Assembly (NCBI RefSeq): GCF_900099965.1
Contig: NZ_FNDJ01000011.1
Span: forward strand, 186,001-250,000
DNA: 64,000 nucleotides
Reading direction: 5' to 3'
Source: Nonomuraea jiangxiensis
Lineage (GTDB): Bacteria > Actinomycetota > Actinomycetes > Streptosporangiales > Streptosporangiaceae
Below the pieces are notes generated by a model. That model was not told the DNA's origin. It saw only the letters and a list, made by a program, of their open reading frames with translations, and did no database searches. This document shows, piece after piece, positions 53,347 to 61,444 of the stretch; position 1 is the stretch's first letter, and the number at the start of each line of letters is the position of its first letter. Both the position numbers and the translations under genes were made by a program.

Positions 53347-54096
53347 TCAGCGGGCCAGGTCGCGGGTGATGGCGCGGGCGGCGTCTCGTACGTAGGAGAC
53401 GTACTCCATGTGCAGGGGACCGTCGGGCGCGAGGCGTTCGAGGGCGCCGCGGATGCCGATGGCGCCCACCACGATGCCGCGCGAGTCCTTGATGGGCGCG
53501 GCGATGGCCACCTCGCCCTCCGTCAGCTCCTCCGTCTCGGCGGCCCAGCCGCGCGTCCTGACCAGGTCGAGCTCGGCCTCCAGGGCGGCGGGTTCGACGA
53601 TCGTGCGCTTGGTGTGCGGCCGCAGCGGGAGGGCGGGGAGCTCGCCGTACGGGTCGTGGGCGAGCAGCACCTTGCCCAGTGCGCTGGCGTGCGGCGGCAG
53701 GTAGGTGCCGACCTGGAGGGTTTGCATGCTGTCGTCGGGCCGGAACACGTGGTGGATCACCAGGACCTGGCCCTCGTGCAGGGTGCCGATCCAGGCGCTC
53801 TCCCTGCTGCGCCCGGCCAGGGCGTCGGCCCAGTTGATCGAGCGGGTGCGCAGCTCGTTGACGTCGAGGTAGCTGCTGCCCAGGTGGAGCAGGGTCGCGC
53901 CGAGCCTGTACTTGCCGGTGGCGCCGTCCTGCTCGACGAACCCGACGTGGACCAGCGTACGCAGGATGCCGTGCAGCGTCCCCTTCGGCAGGCCCAGCGC
54001 CCTGGCCAGCTCGGCGACCCCGAGCCGGCCGGGGCCTGAGGCCAGCAGCCGCAGGATGGCGGCCGCCCGCTCGACCGATTGAATCGTCTCTCCCAC
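53347..54096 (-). CDS. gylR: IclR-family regulator of glycerol genes (GylR-like)
   Basis: A 249-aa regulator. The N-terminal winged helix (SVERAAAILRLLASG ... LGLPKGTLHGILRTLVHVGFVEQD) is followed by an IclR effector domain with GxRGALERLAPDGP. Genomic position before glpK and glpD matches GylR, which represses the glycerol operon in Streptomyces and is inactivated by glycerol-3-phosphate or glycerol. GTG is preceded by TATGGT (54103-54108) and 6 nt (leaderless). Confidence 0.9.
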   Translation of the reverse strand: MGETIQSVERAAAILRLLASGPGRLGVAELARALGLPKGTLHGILRTLVHVGFVEQDGATGKYRLGATLLHLGSSYLDVNELRTRSINWADALAGRSRESAWIGTLHEGQVLVIHHVFRPDDSMQTLQVGTYLPPHASALGKVLLAHDPYGELPALPLRPHTKRTIVEPAALEAELDLVRTRGWAAETEELTEGEVAIAAPIKDSRGIVVGAIGIRGALERLAPDGPLHMEYVSYVRDAARAITRDLAR

Positions 54097-54118
54097 ACCC
54101 GCACCATAACGCAGCAGC

Positions 54119-54135
54119 GTTCGATATTGCCGAAC
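54119..54135 (-). promoter_or_regulatory. GylR-type operator at the gylR promoter
   Basis: GTTCGATATTGCCGAAC, 15 of 17 bases identical to the glpK site. It covers where the -35 of gylR should be (17 bp from TATGGT), the right place for autorepression. Confidence 0.65.
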
Positions 54136-54220
54136 GATCCAGCTGAGAATTGGCTGTGGAACCGATCACTCGTCGATCACGTCCAGAGGGTAGGGCCCGG
54201 GGGTGGAAATGCCCGCGCCT

Positions 54221-54246
54221 TAATGGAATGAAAGTTCCATTAGAAT
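54221..54246 (+). promoter_or_regulatory. Operator and promoter of a TetR gene
   Basis: TAATGGAA-TGAAAG-TTCCATTA (54221-54242) is a perfect 8-bp inverted repeat. It abuts TAGAAT (54241-54246), a -10 box 21 bp before the start of the TetR gene. The dyad lies in the promoter spacer. Confidence 0.65.
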
Positions 54247-54267
54247 GGGCGGCGAGAAGGAGACCAG

Positions 54268-54882
54268 ATGGACCAACCTTCCCGTTCGGCGGGAACCGTG
54301 CGACCGGGGGGTCGCACCGCGCGGGTGCGCGCGGCCGTGCTGGAGGCGACACAGAACGGGCTGGTCGAGCACGGCTTCCACGGCCTGACCATGGACCAGG
54401 TCGCGGCCAGGGCGGGGGTCGGCAAGACGACGGTCTACCGGCGCTGGGGAAGCCCCGCGGGGCTGGTCGCGGACCTCATGACCGAGCTGGCCAACCAGTC
54501 CTCGTCCCACACGGACATGGGCACGGTCGAGGAGGACCTGCGCGCCAACGCCCTGAGCGTGCAGCGCGCGCTCGCCGACGAGCGGCTCGGGTCCACGCTC
54601 CAGGCGGTGATCGCCGCCGCCACCTGCGACGAGCAGGCCGCCCAGGCGCTGCGCTCGTTCTATCTGCGCCGCATCGAGGAGTGGGCCCACGTCGTGGACC
54701 TGGCCGTCAAGCGGGGCGAGCTGCCCGAGGGCACGGACGGCAGGGAAGTGGTGCGCGCGGTCTCGGCCCCGCTCTACTACCGCCTGATGGTCACCAGGGA
54801 GCCGGTGACGCGCGAGGACGCCGAGGCGTCGGTCTCGCGCGCGCTGGCCGCCGCCCGGGCCGGCGCCTTCGTCAGGCCGTAG
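54268..54882 (+). CDS. TetR-family regulator
   Basis: A 204-aa regulator with HTH GLTMDQVAARAGVGKTTVYRRWGSPAGLVADL and a C-terminal TetR_C_11-like domain. AAGGAG lies 7 bp upstream. It is flanked by gylR (divergent) and a convergent LPXTG gene, so its target besides itself is not clear from context. Confidence 0.92.
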   Translation: MDQPSRSAGTVRPGGRTARVRAAVLEATQNGLVEHGFHGLTMDQVAARAGVGKTTVYRRWGSPAGLVADLMTELANQSSSHTDMGTVEEDLRANALSVQRALADERLGSTLQAVIAAATCDEQAAQALRSFYLRRIEEWAHVVDLAVKRGELPEGTDGREVVRAVSAPLYYRLMVTREPVTREDAEASVSRALAAARAGAFVRP

Positions 54883-54889
54883 ACCCGGG

Positions 54890-55402
54890 TCAGGGGAGCC
54901 TGCGCGGCCAGATGGAGCCGTACCACCACAGGATCCCGCCCATCACCACCAGGCCGCCCGCGGTGGCGAGCTTGGCCATGAGGTCGGTGGGCGGGCCGGT
55001 GAAGGGCAGGTGGCCGGTGCGATGGCCCCAGGGGCAGTCGTTGTCGACGATGGTGGAGTCGATGAGCGCCTCGGGTTGCTTGTCGGTGACGTGGTACGCC
55101 TCGATCTCGGCGTTGCTGCCCTTGTGCACCGGGACGTGCTTGACGATCGTGTCGCGGGCCGGGATGGCGCCGCTGGACACGCTCGACGAGTCGGCCTTGA
55201 GGCTGTAGTAGACGGGCTGGCGGCTCTGGTTGTGCAGCCGGACGGCCACTCGTCCCGTGCCGCAGGCCACGTCGTCGACCGACATCGTGAACGGGTCGCC
55301 GGCGTCGGGGCGGGGCCACGGCCAGGCGTGCGCCGCGGAGGGAAGAAACAGCGCGAAGCCCACCGGAAAGGTGGCCAGGGCGAGACGGAATCCGGTGCGC
55401 AT
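54890..55402 (-). CDS. LPXTG-type sortase-anchored surface protein
   Basis: A 170-aa secreted protein. A signal peptide (ATFPVGFALFLPSAAHA) is followed by a compact beta-type domain with two cysteines. The C-terminal LPFTG motif then precedes a hydrophobic helix and the basic tail WPRRLP, the layout for class E/LPXTG sortases. No sortase is adjacent. Domain function unknown. Confidence 0.82.
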   Translation of the reverse strand: MRTGFRLALATFPVGFALFLPSAAHAWPWPRPDAGDPFTMSVDDVACGTGRVAVRLHNQSRQPVYYSLKADSSSVSSGAIPARDTIVKHVPVHKGSNAEIEAYHVTDKQPEALIDSTIVDNDCPWGHRTGHLPFTGPPTDLMAKLATAGGLVVMGGILWWYGSIWPRRLP

Positions 55403-55514
55403 GCGCTCCCTCCAGGGTGTGATCTATGGTACGTAAGGTGCCCATGTGTGCGCGGAGAGTAACATGGACACTCTAGGGGAGCGCGCCCCCCTCATTACCC
55501 TTCATGATGGATGT

Positions 55515-56093
55515 ATGGCGGAAGCGATCTACGTCGGCGGTTTGTTGGTGGCGACGCCGCTTCTCGACGACCCCAACTTCCGGCGTAGCGTCGTGCTGAT
55601 CCTCGAACACGACCTCGACGGCGGAACCTTGGGCGTCGTGCTCAACAGGCCGAGCGACATCTCGGTGACGCAGGTGCTCCCCGTCTGGGATCCGCTGGTG
55701 ACGGGGCCCTCCGTGCTCTTCGAGGGCGGGCCGGTGCAGACCGACAGTGCGCTGGCGCTGGCGGCGGTGCCCAGCGGGGAGGAGCCGCTCGGCTGGCGCA
55801 GGCTGCACGCGGGCACCCCGGCCGTCTCCCGGCTGGGGACGGTCGACCTGGACGCTCCGCCCGAGATCCTCCAGGGAGAGATCGCCCAGATGCGGATCTT
55901 CGCGGGATATGCGGGGTGGTCGTCGGGCCAGCTCGAAAGCGAGATCGCGGAGGGCGCCTGGTATGTCGTCGACTCCGAGGTCGGCGACACCTTCCATGGG
56001 GACCCCGGCTCGCTCTGGCGGCACGTGCTGCGGCGGCAACCTGGCGAACTGGCCTTCGTGGCCACCTGCCCGGACGACCCGACGCTGAACTGA
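55515..56093 (+). CDS. YqgE/AlgH-family protein
   Basis: A 192-aa protein matching the UPF0301 family: GGLLVATPLLDDPNFRRSVVLILEHD, GTLGVVLNRPSDI, FEGGPVQTDSALAL and AGYAGWSSGQLESEI are conserved positions. ATG at 55515 gives the usual length. An upstream start in the same frame would add non-conserved residues. The cellular role is poorly known; it was named from AlgH in Pseudomonas. Confidence 0.9.
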   Translation: MAEAIYVGGLLVATPLLDDPNFRRSVVLILEHDLDGGTLGVVLNRPSDISVTQVLPVWDPLVTGPSVLFEGGPVQTDSALALAAVPSGEEPLGWRRLHAGTPAVSRLGTVDLDAPPEILQGEIAQMRIFAGYAGWSSGQLESEIAEGAWYVVDSEVGDTFHGDPGSLWRHVLRRQPGELAFVATCPDDPTLN

Positions 56094-56107
56094 CCCAGGG
56101 TTTCCGG

Positions 56108-56716
56108 TCAGAGGTCCCAGCCCGGGCGCAGGGAGCGCTCGGCCAGGGCGATGGTCTCGCGCATGCGATCGATGATCTCCGTCACCGTGCCGTCGCGGCG
56201 CGGGCACTCGAAGCCGACCCGCATCGTGGACATGGCGAAGGCCACGATCAGGTGGCAGAGCTGGTCCTGGTCGGGGTCGGTGCCGCGGCGGGCGGCGATC
56301 AGCTCGGCCATCCGGCGCTCGGTGTCGGCGCCCCGGGCCACCGACAGGCCGACGAGGTGCGGGTGCTCCTCCAGCAGCCGGCGCAGTTTCAGGAACCTCT
56401 GCGCGTCCGCGGGCGTTGAACCCTGCATGTCGCTCAGCACCGCGCGTACGGCGTGCATGAGTGCCGTGAACGGAGGCTCGTCGGACGGCACGGACCGCAG
56501 GGTCTCCAGCATGATCCCCTCGCCGTGGTCGTGAAACCACAGCACCAGGTGATCCTTGCTGGTGAAGTACCGGAAAAAGGTGCGGGGCGAGATCTCCACG
56601 GCCCCCGCTATCTGCTCCACAGTGGTGGACTCGTATCCTTGTTCGAGGAACAGGTCGAGCGCGGCGTCGAGGATCGACAGCCGCGTGCGTTCCTTCTTCA
56701 GCTCCCGTAGACCCAC
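56108..56716 (-). CDS. TetR-family repressor, likely of the divergent MFS gene
   Basis: A 202-aa regulator with HTH GYESTTVEQIAGAVEISPRTFFRYFTSKDHLVLWF. GTG at 56716 is preferred because AGGGA lies 6 bp upstream; GTG 56722 is an alternative. It is divergent from an MFS efflux gene across 155 bp that contain a dyad inside the MFS promoter. Confidence 0.92.
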   Translation of the reverse strand: MGLRELKKERTRLSILDAALDLFLEQGYESTTVEQIAGAVEISPRTFFRYFTSKDHLVLWFHDHGEGIMLETLRSVPSDEPPFTALMHAVRAVLSDMQGSTPADAQRFLKLRRLLEEHPHLVGLSVARGADTERRMAELIAARRGTDPDQDQLCHLIVAFAMSTMRVGFECPRRDGTVTEIIDRMRETIALAERSLRPGWDL

Positions 56717-56782
56717 CGTCACTCCCTCGAAACCTTTCTGTCACAGTGTGCCATATGTCATAGGCCGCCGGATGAAAGTCGA

Positions 56783-56811
56783 TTGCAATCTGTCATCCAC
56801 TGACATAAATT
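56783..56811 (+). promoter_or_regulatory. MFS promoter with embedded TetR operator
   Basis: TTGCAA (56783-56788) and TAAATT (56806-56811), 17-bp spacer. The spacer contains the dyad TGTCA-TCCAC-TGACA (56791-56805), and further TGTCA-like half-sites flank it. The layout gives direct steric repression by the divergent TetR. Confidence 0.7.
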
Positions 56812-56871
56812 ACCTGTGACTTAGGTGATAAAAGCCCCGGTGTGGGGCTTCTGTGGACTCAGGGGGACTTC

Positions 56872-58467
56872 ATGGCTCAAGCGAAGGCGGTCGACGCGCC
56901 GTCGTCGCCCGGCCCCACGAAGGTGGGGACCGGCGGCAATCCATGGCTGGTGCTGCTGGCGGTCAGCCTGGGCGTCATCATGGTGATGCTCGACGGCACC
57001 GTCGTGGGCATCGCCAATCCGGTCATCCAGGTCGAGTTGAAGGCGTCACTGTCCGATCTGCAGTGGGTGACCAGCGGCTATCTGCTGGCGCTGGCGGTGT
57101 TCCTGATCACCGCGGGCAAGCTGGGTGACCTGTTCGGGCACAAGCGGGTCTTCCTCATCGGTGTGGCGGGGTTCGCGGTCTCGTCGGTGGGCATCGGTCT
57201 CAGCGCGGAACTGCCCGACCTCATTCCCGGCATCTCGCCGGTCGGCGCGCTGATCGCCCTGCGGGTGCTGCAGGGCCTGTTCGGAGCGTTGCTGCAGCCC
57301 GCCGCGCTGGCGTTGCTGCGCTCGGCCTTCCCGGGGGAGAAGCTGAACCAGGCGATGGGCGCCTGGGGCGCGATCATCGGCCTGTCCAGCGCGGCCGGTC
57401 CGATCGTGGGCGGTGTGCTGGTCGAGAACGTCAGCTGGCAGTCGGTCTTCTTCATCAACGCGCCCGTCGGCATCGTCGCGCTGGTCATGGGCATCTTCCT
57501 GATCAAGGATAACCGGGTGCAGACGCTGGCCAGGATCGACTGGCTCGGCGTGGTGCTGCTGTCCGGCGCGATGTTCTCGCTGGTCTGGACGATCATCAAG
57601 GCTCCCGAGTGGGGCTGGGGCGACTCCACGACGCTGACCTTCGTGGCGGCGTTCGTGGTGCTCATCGCGGGCTTCATCTTCTGGCAGTCCAGGGCGCGCC
57701 AGCCGCTGGTCCCGCTGTCGCTGTTCAGGAACCCCTCGATCTCCATCGGCACGGTGCTGATGATGATGGTCGCCTTCGCCATGTTCGGCGCGATGTTCTT
57801 CCTGGGCTTCTTCTTCCAGGGCGTGCACGGGCTGACCCCGCTGGAGGCCGGCCTGCGCATGCTGCCGATGAGCGCCGGCATGATCGTCGCCTCGCCGCTG
57901 GCGGGCATGGCGATCGGCCGCCTCGGACCGAAGATCACGATGGCCGCCGGTCTGCTGATCACCGCGTTGTCGATGTTCCTCATGTCCCAGCTCAGCATCG
58001 ACGCCTCGTTCATCGAGAGCGGCATCCCGTTCGTGCTGCTGGCCTTCGGCCTGTCGCCGGTCTTCGTGGGCGCCACGGAGATCATCGTGGGCAACGCGCC
58101 GGTGGAGCTGAGCGGGGTCGCCGGTGGTGTGCAGCAGTCGGCCATGCAGGTCGGCGGCGCGCTCGGCACCGCGATCCTGGGCGCCGTGATGGCCGGCGAG
58201 ATCTCCAGCAAGCTGCCCGGCTACCTCGGCCCCGCGGCCCAGGAGATCCCGGCGGCCCAGATGACGGCGCTGGAGAAGGCGGCCGCGTTCGGCGCGGTGC
58301 CGCCCGGGGTGCCGCAGCAGATCGGTGAGGCCGTGCACATGTCCTTCATGGACGGCATGCACCTGGCCTTCCTGGTGAGCACGGCCATCGCGGTGCTGAC
58401 CGCCGCTCTGACGCTGTTCGTCAGGGCCGGCAGGAAGACCGAGGGCGCGCCGGTCCACATGGGCTGA
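56872..58467 (+). CDS. MFS drug efflux transporter (DHA2, 14 helices)
   Basis: A 531-aa transporter. Fourteen hydrophobic segments begin with VLLAVSLGVIMVMLDGTVVG, which carries the DHA2 motif MLDGTVVGIANPVIQ. ITAGKLGDLFGHKRVF is motif A, and GPIVGGVL is motif C. AGGGGGA lies 4 bp before the ATG, and a 7-bp hairpin (56832-56850) lies in the leader. Multidrug or antibiotic efflux under the divergent TetR is the likely role. Confidence 0.93.
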   Translation: MAQAKAVDAPSSPGPTKVGTGGNPWLVLLAVSLGVIMVMLDGTVVGIANPVIQVELKASLSDLQWVTSGYLLALAVFLITAGKLGDLFGHKRVFLIGVAGFAVSSVGIGLSAELPDLIPGISPVGALIALRVLQGLFGALLQPAALALLRSAFPGEKLNQAMGAWGAIIGLSSAAGPIVGGVLVENVSWQSVFFINAPVGIVALVMGIFLIKDNRVQTLARIDWLGVVLLSGAMFSLVWTIIKAPEWGWGDSTTLTFVAAFVVLIAGFIFWQSRARQPLVPLSLFRNPSISIGTVLMMMVAFAMFGAMFFLGFFFQGVHGLTPLEAGLRMLPMSAGMIVASPLAGMAIGRLGPKITMAAGLLITALSMFLMSQLSIDASFIESGIPFVLLAFGLSPVFVGATEIIVGNAPVELSGVAGGVQQSAMQVGGALGTAILGAVMAGEISSKLPGYLGPAAQEIPAAQMTALEKAAAFGAVPPGVPQQIGEAVHMSFMDGMHLAFLVSTAIAVLTAALTLFVRAGRKTEGAPVHMG

Positions 58468-58476
58468 CCCGGCTTC

Positions 58477-58512
58477 CGTACGGCCCTCGCCATCCCCGGC
58501 GGGGGCCGTACG
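58477..58512 (+). terminator. Hairpin after the MFS gene
   Basis: CGTACGGCCC (58477-58486) and GGGCCGTACG (58503-58512), perfect 10-bp stem, 16-nt loop, no T-run. Confidence 0.6.
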
Positions 58513-58624
58513 CGTGTGTCGGGACGGGCGCCGGGGCGGCCCGCCGTATGTGCCGGGAGGGGGCTCGCGGCGGTTGCGCGTGGGTTGTCGGGAGGCGCTC
58601 GCGGGCGGGCATAAACTCGGTGGC

Positions 58625-58885
58625 GTGAGCACCACGAAGATCCTCCCAGAGCAGGAGACCACTCCGCGGACGTCGCACGGCGACGGCGATCACGAGCGGT
58701 TCGCGCACTACGCGGACAAGCACAAGATCACCGAGAGCATGGTGACGGGCACGCCCATCCGCGCCCTGTGCGGCAAGGTCTGGGTGCCCAGCCGCGACCC
58801 GAAGAAATACCCGGTCTGCCCGGAGTGCAAGGAGATCTACGAGGGCCTGCCCCCGGGCGGTGGCGAGGGCGACGACAAGCAGTGA
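58625..58885 (+). CDS. DUF3039 domain protein
   Basis: An 86-aa protein. RFAHYADKHKITESMVTGTP, ALCGKVWVPSRDPKKYP and CPECKEIY match DUF3039; the CGK and CPEC cysteines may bind a metal. TAAACT (58612-58617) plus 7 nt before GTG is a leaderless promoter layout. Function unknown. Confidence 0.88.
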   Translation: MSTTKILPEQETTPRTSHGDGDHERFAHYADKHKITESMVTGTPIRALCGKVWVPSRDPKKYPVCPECKEIYEGLPPGGGEGDDKQ

Positions 58886-58960
58886 GTGTTGCTGAGCGGT
58901 AATCCCCCTGCCTGAGGCTACGGTCAGTAGCCGGATCAGGTCAGATCATGGGGGGACCGT

Positions 58961-59857
58961 ATGGCCCGGCGCGCGACCGCCGTCTCGTTGGCATGCCTGC
59001 TCGCGGCCGGGCTCGTGCCGCTGCTCCGGCCCGGCGCGGCTCTGGCGGCCGGTTGCGCCGCCGCCACTTCCGCCGCTCCGGCCACTCCCGCGCGGTCGCC
59101 GCACCCGCGCTCGCCCAAGCCGGGAGACGTGGCCAGGGTCATGGCCGAGCTGGACGAGCGGCTGGCCGGGATGACGCCGTCCGGCCAGATCACCGTTCCC
59201 ACCCGCGTGCACGTCATCGTCCGCGACGAGCGCCAGGTCTCCGACGAGGTCGTCAGGGCCCAGATCGACACGCTCAACTCCGCGTACGGCGGCGTCTTCG
59301 GCGGCGTGGACACCGGCGTGCGGTTTCGGCTGGACGGCATCGACGTCAAGAGGCACGCCGCCTGGTTCACCGATCCCGTCGGCCACGAGAAGGCCATGAA
59401 GAACGCCCTGCACCAGGGCGGGGCCGACACGCTCAACCTCTACATCGCCCAGCTCAACCAGCTCATGCTGGGCTTCGCCAGCTACCCCTACTGGTACGAG
59501 GGCGCGCCCGAGCTCGACGGCGTGGTGATCGACTGGCGCAGCCTGCCCGGGGGCGCGATGAGCAACTACAACCTGGGGTTCACCGGCGTACACGAGATCG
59601 GCCACTGGCTCGGCCTCTTCCACACCTTCGAGAACGGCTGCGAGCCGCCCGGCGACGGCGTCGAGGACACCCCGGCCGAGGCCAGGCCGAGCGAGGCGTG
59701 CCCGCCGGGCAGGGACACCTGCACCCGCCCGGGCGAGGACCCCTCGCACAACTTCATGGACTACGCCCACGACCGGTGCATGTCGGAGTTCACGCGGGGG
59801 CAGGCGGTGCGCATGCATGAGATGTGGGCGGTGTACCGCAACACCGCCGATGCCTGA
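58961..59857 (+). CDS. Secreted zinc metalloprotease (M43, cytophagalysin/pappalysin-type)
   Basis: A 298-aa enzyme. A signal peptide ends near AALAAGC, and the extended zinc motif is HEIGHWLGLFHTF (H211, E212, H215, H221), with the Met-turn HNFMDYAHD. The layout is typical of short secreted actinobacterial M43 peptidases. The start ATG 58961 follows GGGGGAC. Natural substrate unknown. Confidence 0.92.
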   Translation: MARRATAVSLACLLAAGLVPLLRPGAALAAGCAAATSAAPATPARSPHPRSPKPGDVARVMAELDERLAGMTPSGQITVPTRVHVIVRDERQVSDEVVRAQIDTLNSAYGGVFGGVDTGVRFRLDGIDVKRHAAWFTDPVGHEKAMKNALHQGGADTLNLYIAQLNQLMLGFASYPYWYEGAPELDGVVIDWRSLPGGAMSNYNLGFTGVHEIGHWLGLFHTFENGCEPPGDGVEDTPAEARPSEACPPGRDTCTRPGEDPSHNFMDYAHDRCMSEFTRGQAVRMHEMWAVYRNTADA

Positions 59858-59883
59858 AGTTCCGGGCAAACTACCATGTGCGA

Positions 59884-61281
59884 GTGACAGCACCAAAGGC
59901 ACTCGACGCTCCCCACCAACCCCCTCGTATCTTCGGCCCCGAATACCGTACGGCCACCCTCGGCATCCTCCTGGTGATCACGCTGATCGCCTTCGAGGGC
60001 ATGTCGGTAGGCGTTGTCATGCCCCAACTCGCCAAAGAGCTGCACGCCCTGGACCTCTACGGGCTCAGCTTCTCGGCCTTCCTCATCGCCAGCCTCTTCG
60101 CGAACGTGGTGGCCGGGCTGTGGTCGGACCGGCGTGGTTACCCGCTGCCGTTCCTGGCCGGGGTGGTGCTGTTCGTGACCGGGATGGCGCTGGCGGGGGC
60201 GGCCGAGTCGGCGGTGATCTTCCTGGTGGCCAGGGCCGTACAGGGGCTGGGTGCGGGGGCCGCCGTCGTGGCGCTGCTGGTGATGATCGCTCGGGTCTAT
60301 CCGGCGGACGCACGGCCCAAGGCGTTCGCGGCGGTGTCGGCCGCCTGGGTGCTGCCCGCCATGGTGGGGCCGGCCGTTGCGGGGTTCGTGGCGACCCAGT
60401 GGGACTGGCGGTTCGTGTTCTTCGGGATCATCCCGCTGGTGGTGCCCGCGCTGGTGATGCTCGTCCCGGAGCTGCGGATGCGCTCCGCGCCCGGCGAGGA
60501 CGCGCCCGGTGAGCAGGTGCGCGGGCCGCGTTCCCGGCCGGTCGCGATGACGCTGGCCGCCACCGCCACCGCGGGCGGGGCCGGGGTGCTGCTGCACGGG
60601 GTGAACCGGCTGCACCTGCGTCCGGTGCCCGGGACGATCGAGGCGGTGGTGGGGCTCGCGTTCCTCGTGTACGGGGTCTACCGGCTGATGCCCCCGGGGG
60701 CGTTGCGGTTCCGCCGCGGGCTGGCCACCACGGTGATGATGAGAGGGTTCTTCTCGGCCGCGTTCTTCGGCGTGAACTCCTTCATCCCGCTGGCGTTGGA
60801 GGAGGTCAAGGGCTTCCCGCTGAGCCAGGCGGGGATCGCGCTGACGACCGGGGCGCTGGGGTGGTCCGCGGGGTCGTACCTGCAGAGCAGGCGGGCAGGG
60901 TCGTCGCACCTCAGGATCCGGCTGGGGGCGGCGGGGGTCATGGTCTCGACCCTGATCTGCCTGCTGTGCGTACTGCCCGGGGTGAGCGGGTGGATCGCGG
61001 TGCCCGCGTGGATCGTGGCCGGGTTCGGGATGGGGTTCGGCATGACCACGGTCAGCGTCACGGCGCTGCAGCAGTCGCCGGTGAGCGAGCAGGGGGCCAA
61101 CTCGGCGGCGCTGTCGGTGTCGGACCAGCTGGGCTCGGCGCTGTCGATCGGGGCCGGCGGTGCGCTGATCAACCTCATCGGGCACTCCGCCGGGGAGATC
61201 GCCACCGGATTCGTCGTCATCTGCCTCCTCATGGCGGGTATCGCCTTGATCGCCACCTTGCTGGCGGGGCGTACTCGCTGA
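59884..61281 (+). CDS. MFS transporter (12-14 helices)
   Basis: A 465-aa MFS protein with motif A-like ANVVAGLWSDRRGYP and motif C-like GPAVAGFVATQWDWRFVF. TACCAT (59872-59877) plus 6 nt before GTG 59884 suggests leaderless expression; GTG 59878 is an in-frame alternative but too close to the -10. It follows the protease by 26 bp. Substrate unknown. Confidence 0.88.
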   Translation: MTAPKALDAPHQPPRIFGPEYRTATLGILLVITLIAFEGMSVGVVMPQLAKELHALDLYGLSFSAFLIASLFANVVAGLWSDRRGYPLPFLAGVVLFVTGMALAGAAESAVIFLVARAVQGLGAGAAVVALLVMIARVYPADARPKAFAAVSAAWVLPAMVGPAVAGFVATQWDWRFVFFGIIPLVVPALVMLVPELRMRSAPGEDAPGEQVRGPRSRPVAMTLAATATAGGAGVLLHGVNRLHLRPVPGTIEAVVGLAFLVYGVYRLMPPGALRFRRGLATTVMMRGFFSAAFFGVNSFIPLALEEVKGFPLSQAGIALTTGALGWSAGSYLQSRRAGSSHLRIRLGAAGVMVSTLICLLCVLPGVSGWIAVPAWIVAGFGMGFGMTTVSVTALQQSPVSEQGANSAALSVSDQLGSALSIGAGGALINLIGHSAGEIATGFVVICLLMAGIALIATLLAGRTR

Positions 61282-61444
61282 ACTCAGGGCGTACGAGCTG
61301 CACTCGGGCACACTTCCCCTTCTCCGGCGACTCCGCTGTTTCCGGCGCAGTTGCTGAATTCCGTCCCTTCCGTCACAGCGATCACGGTTCTCCTGATGCC
61401 CGGGGCGAGGAGTGATAGGACAAGCGGGACGGGGAGGAGGGCCC

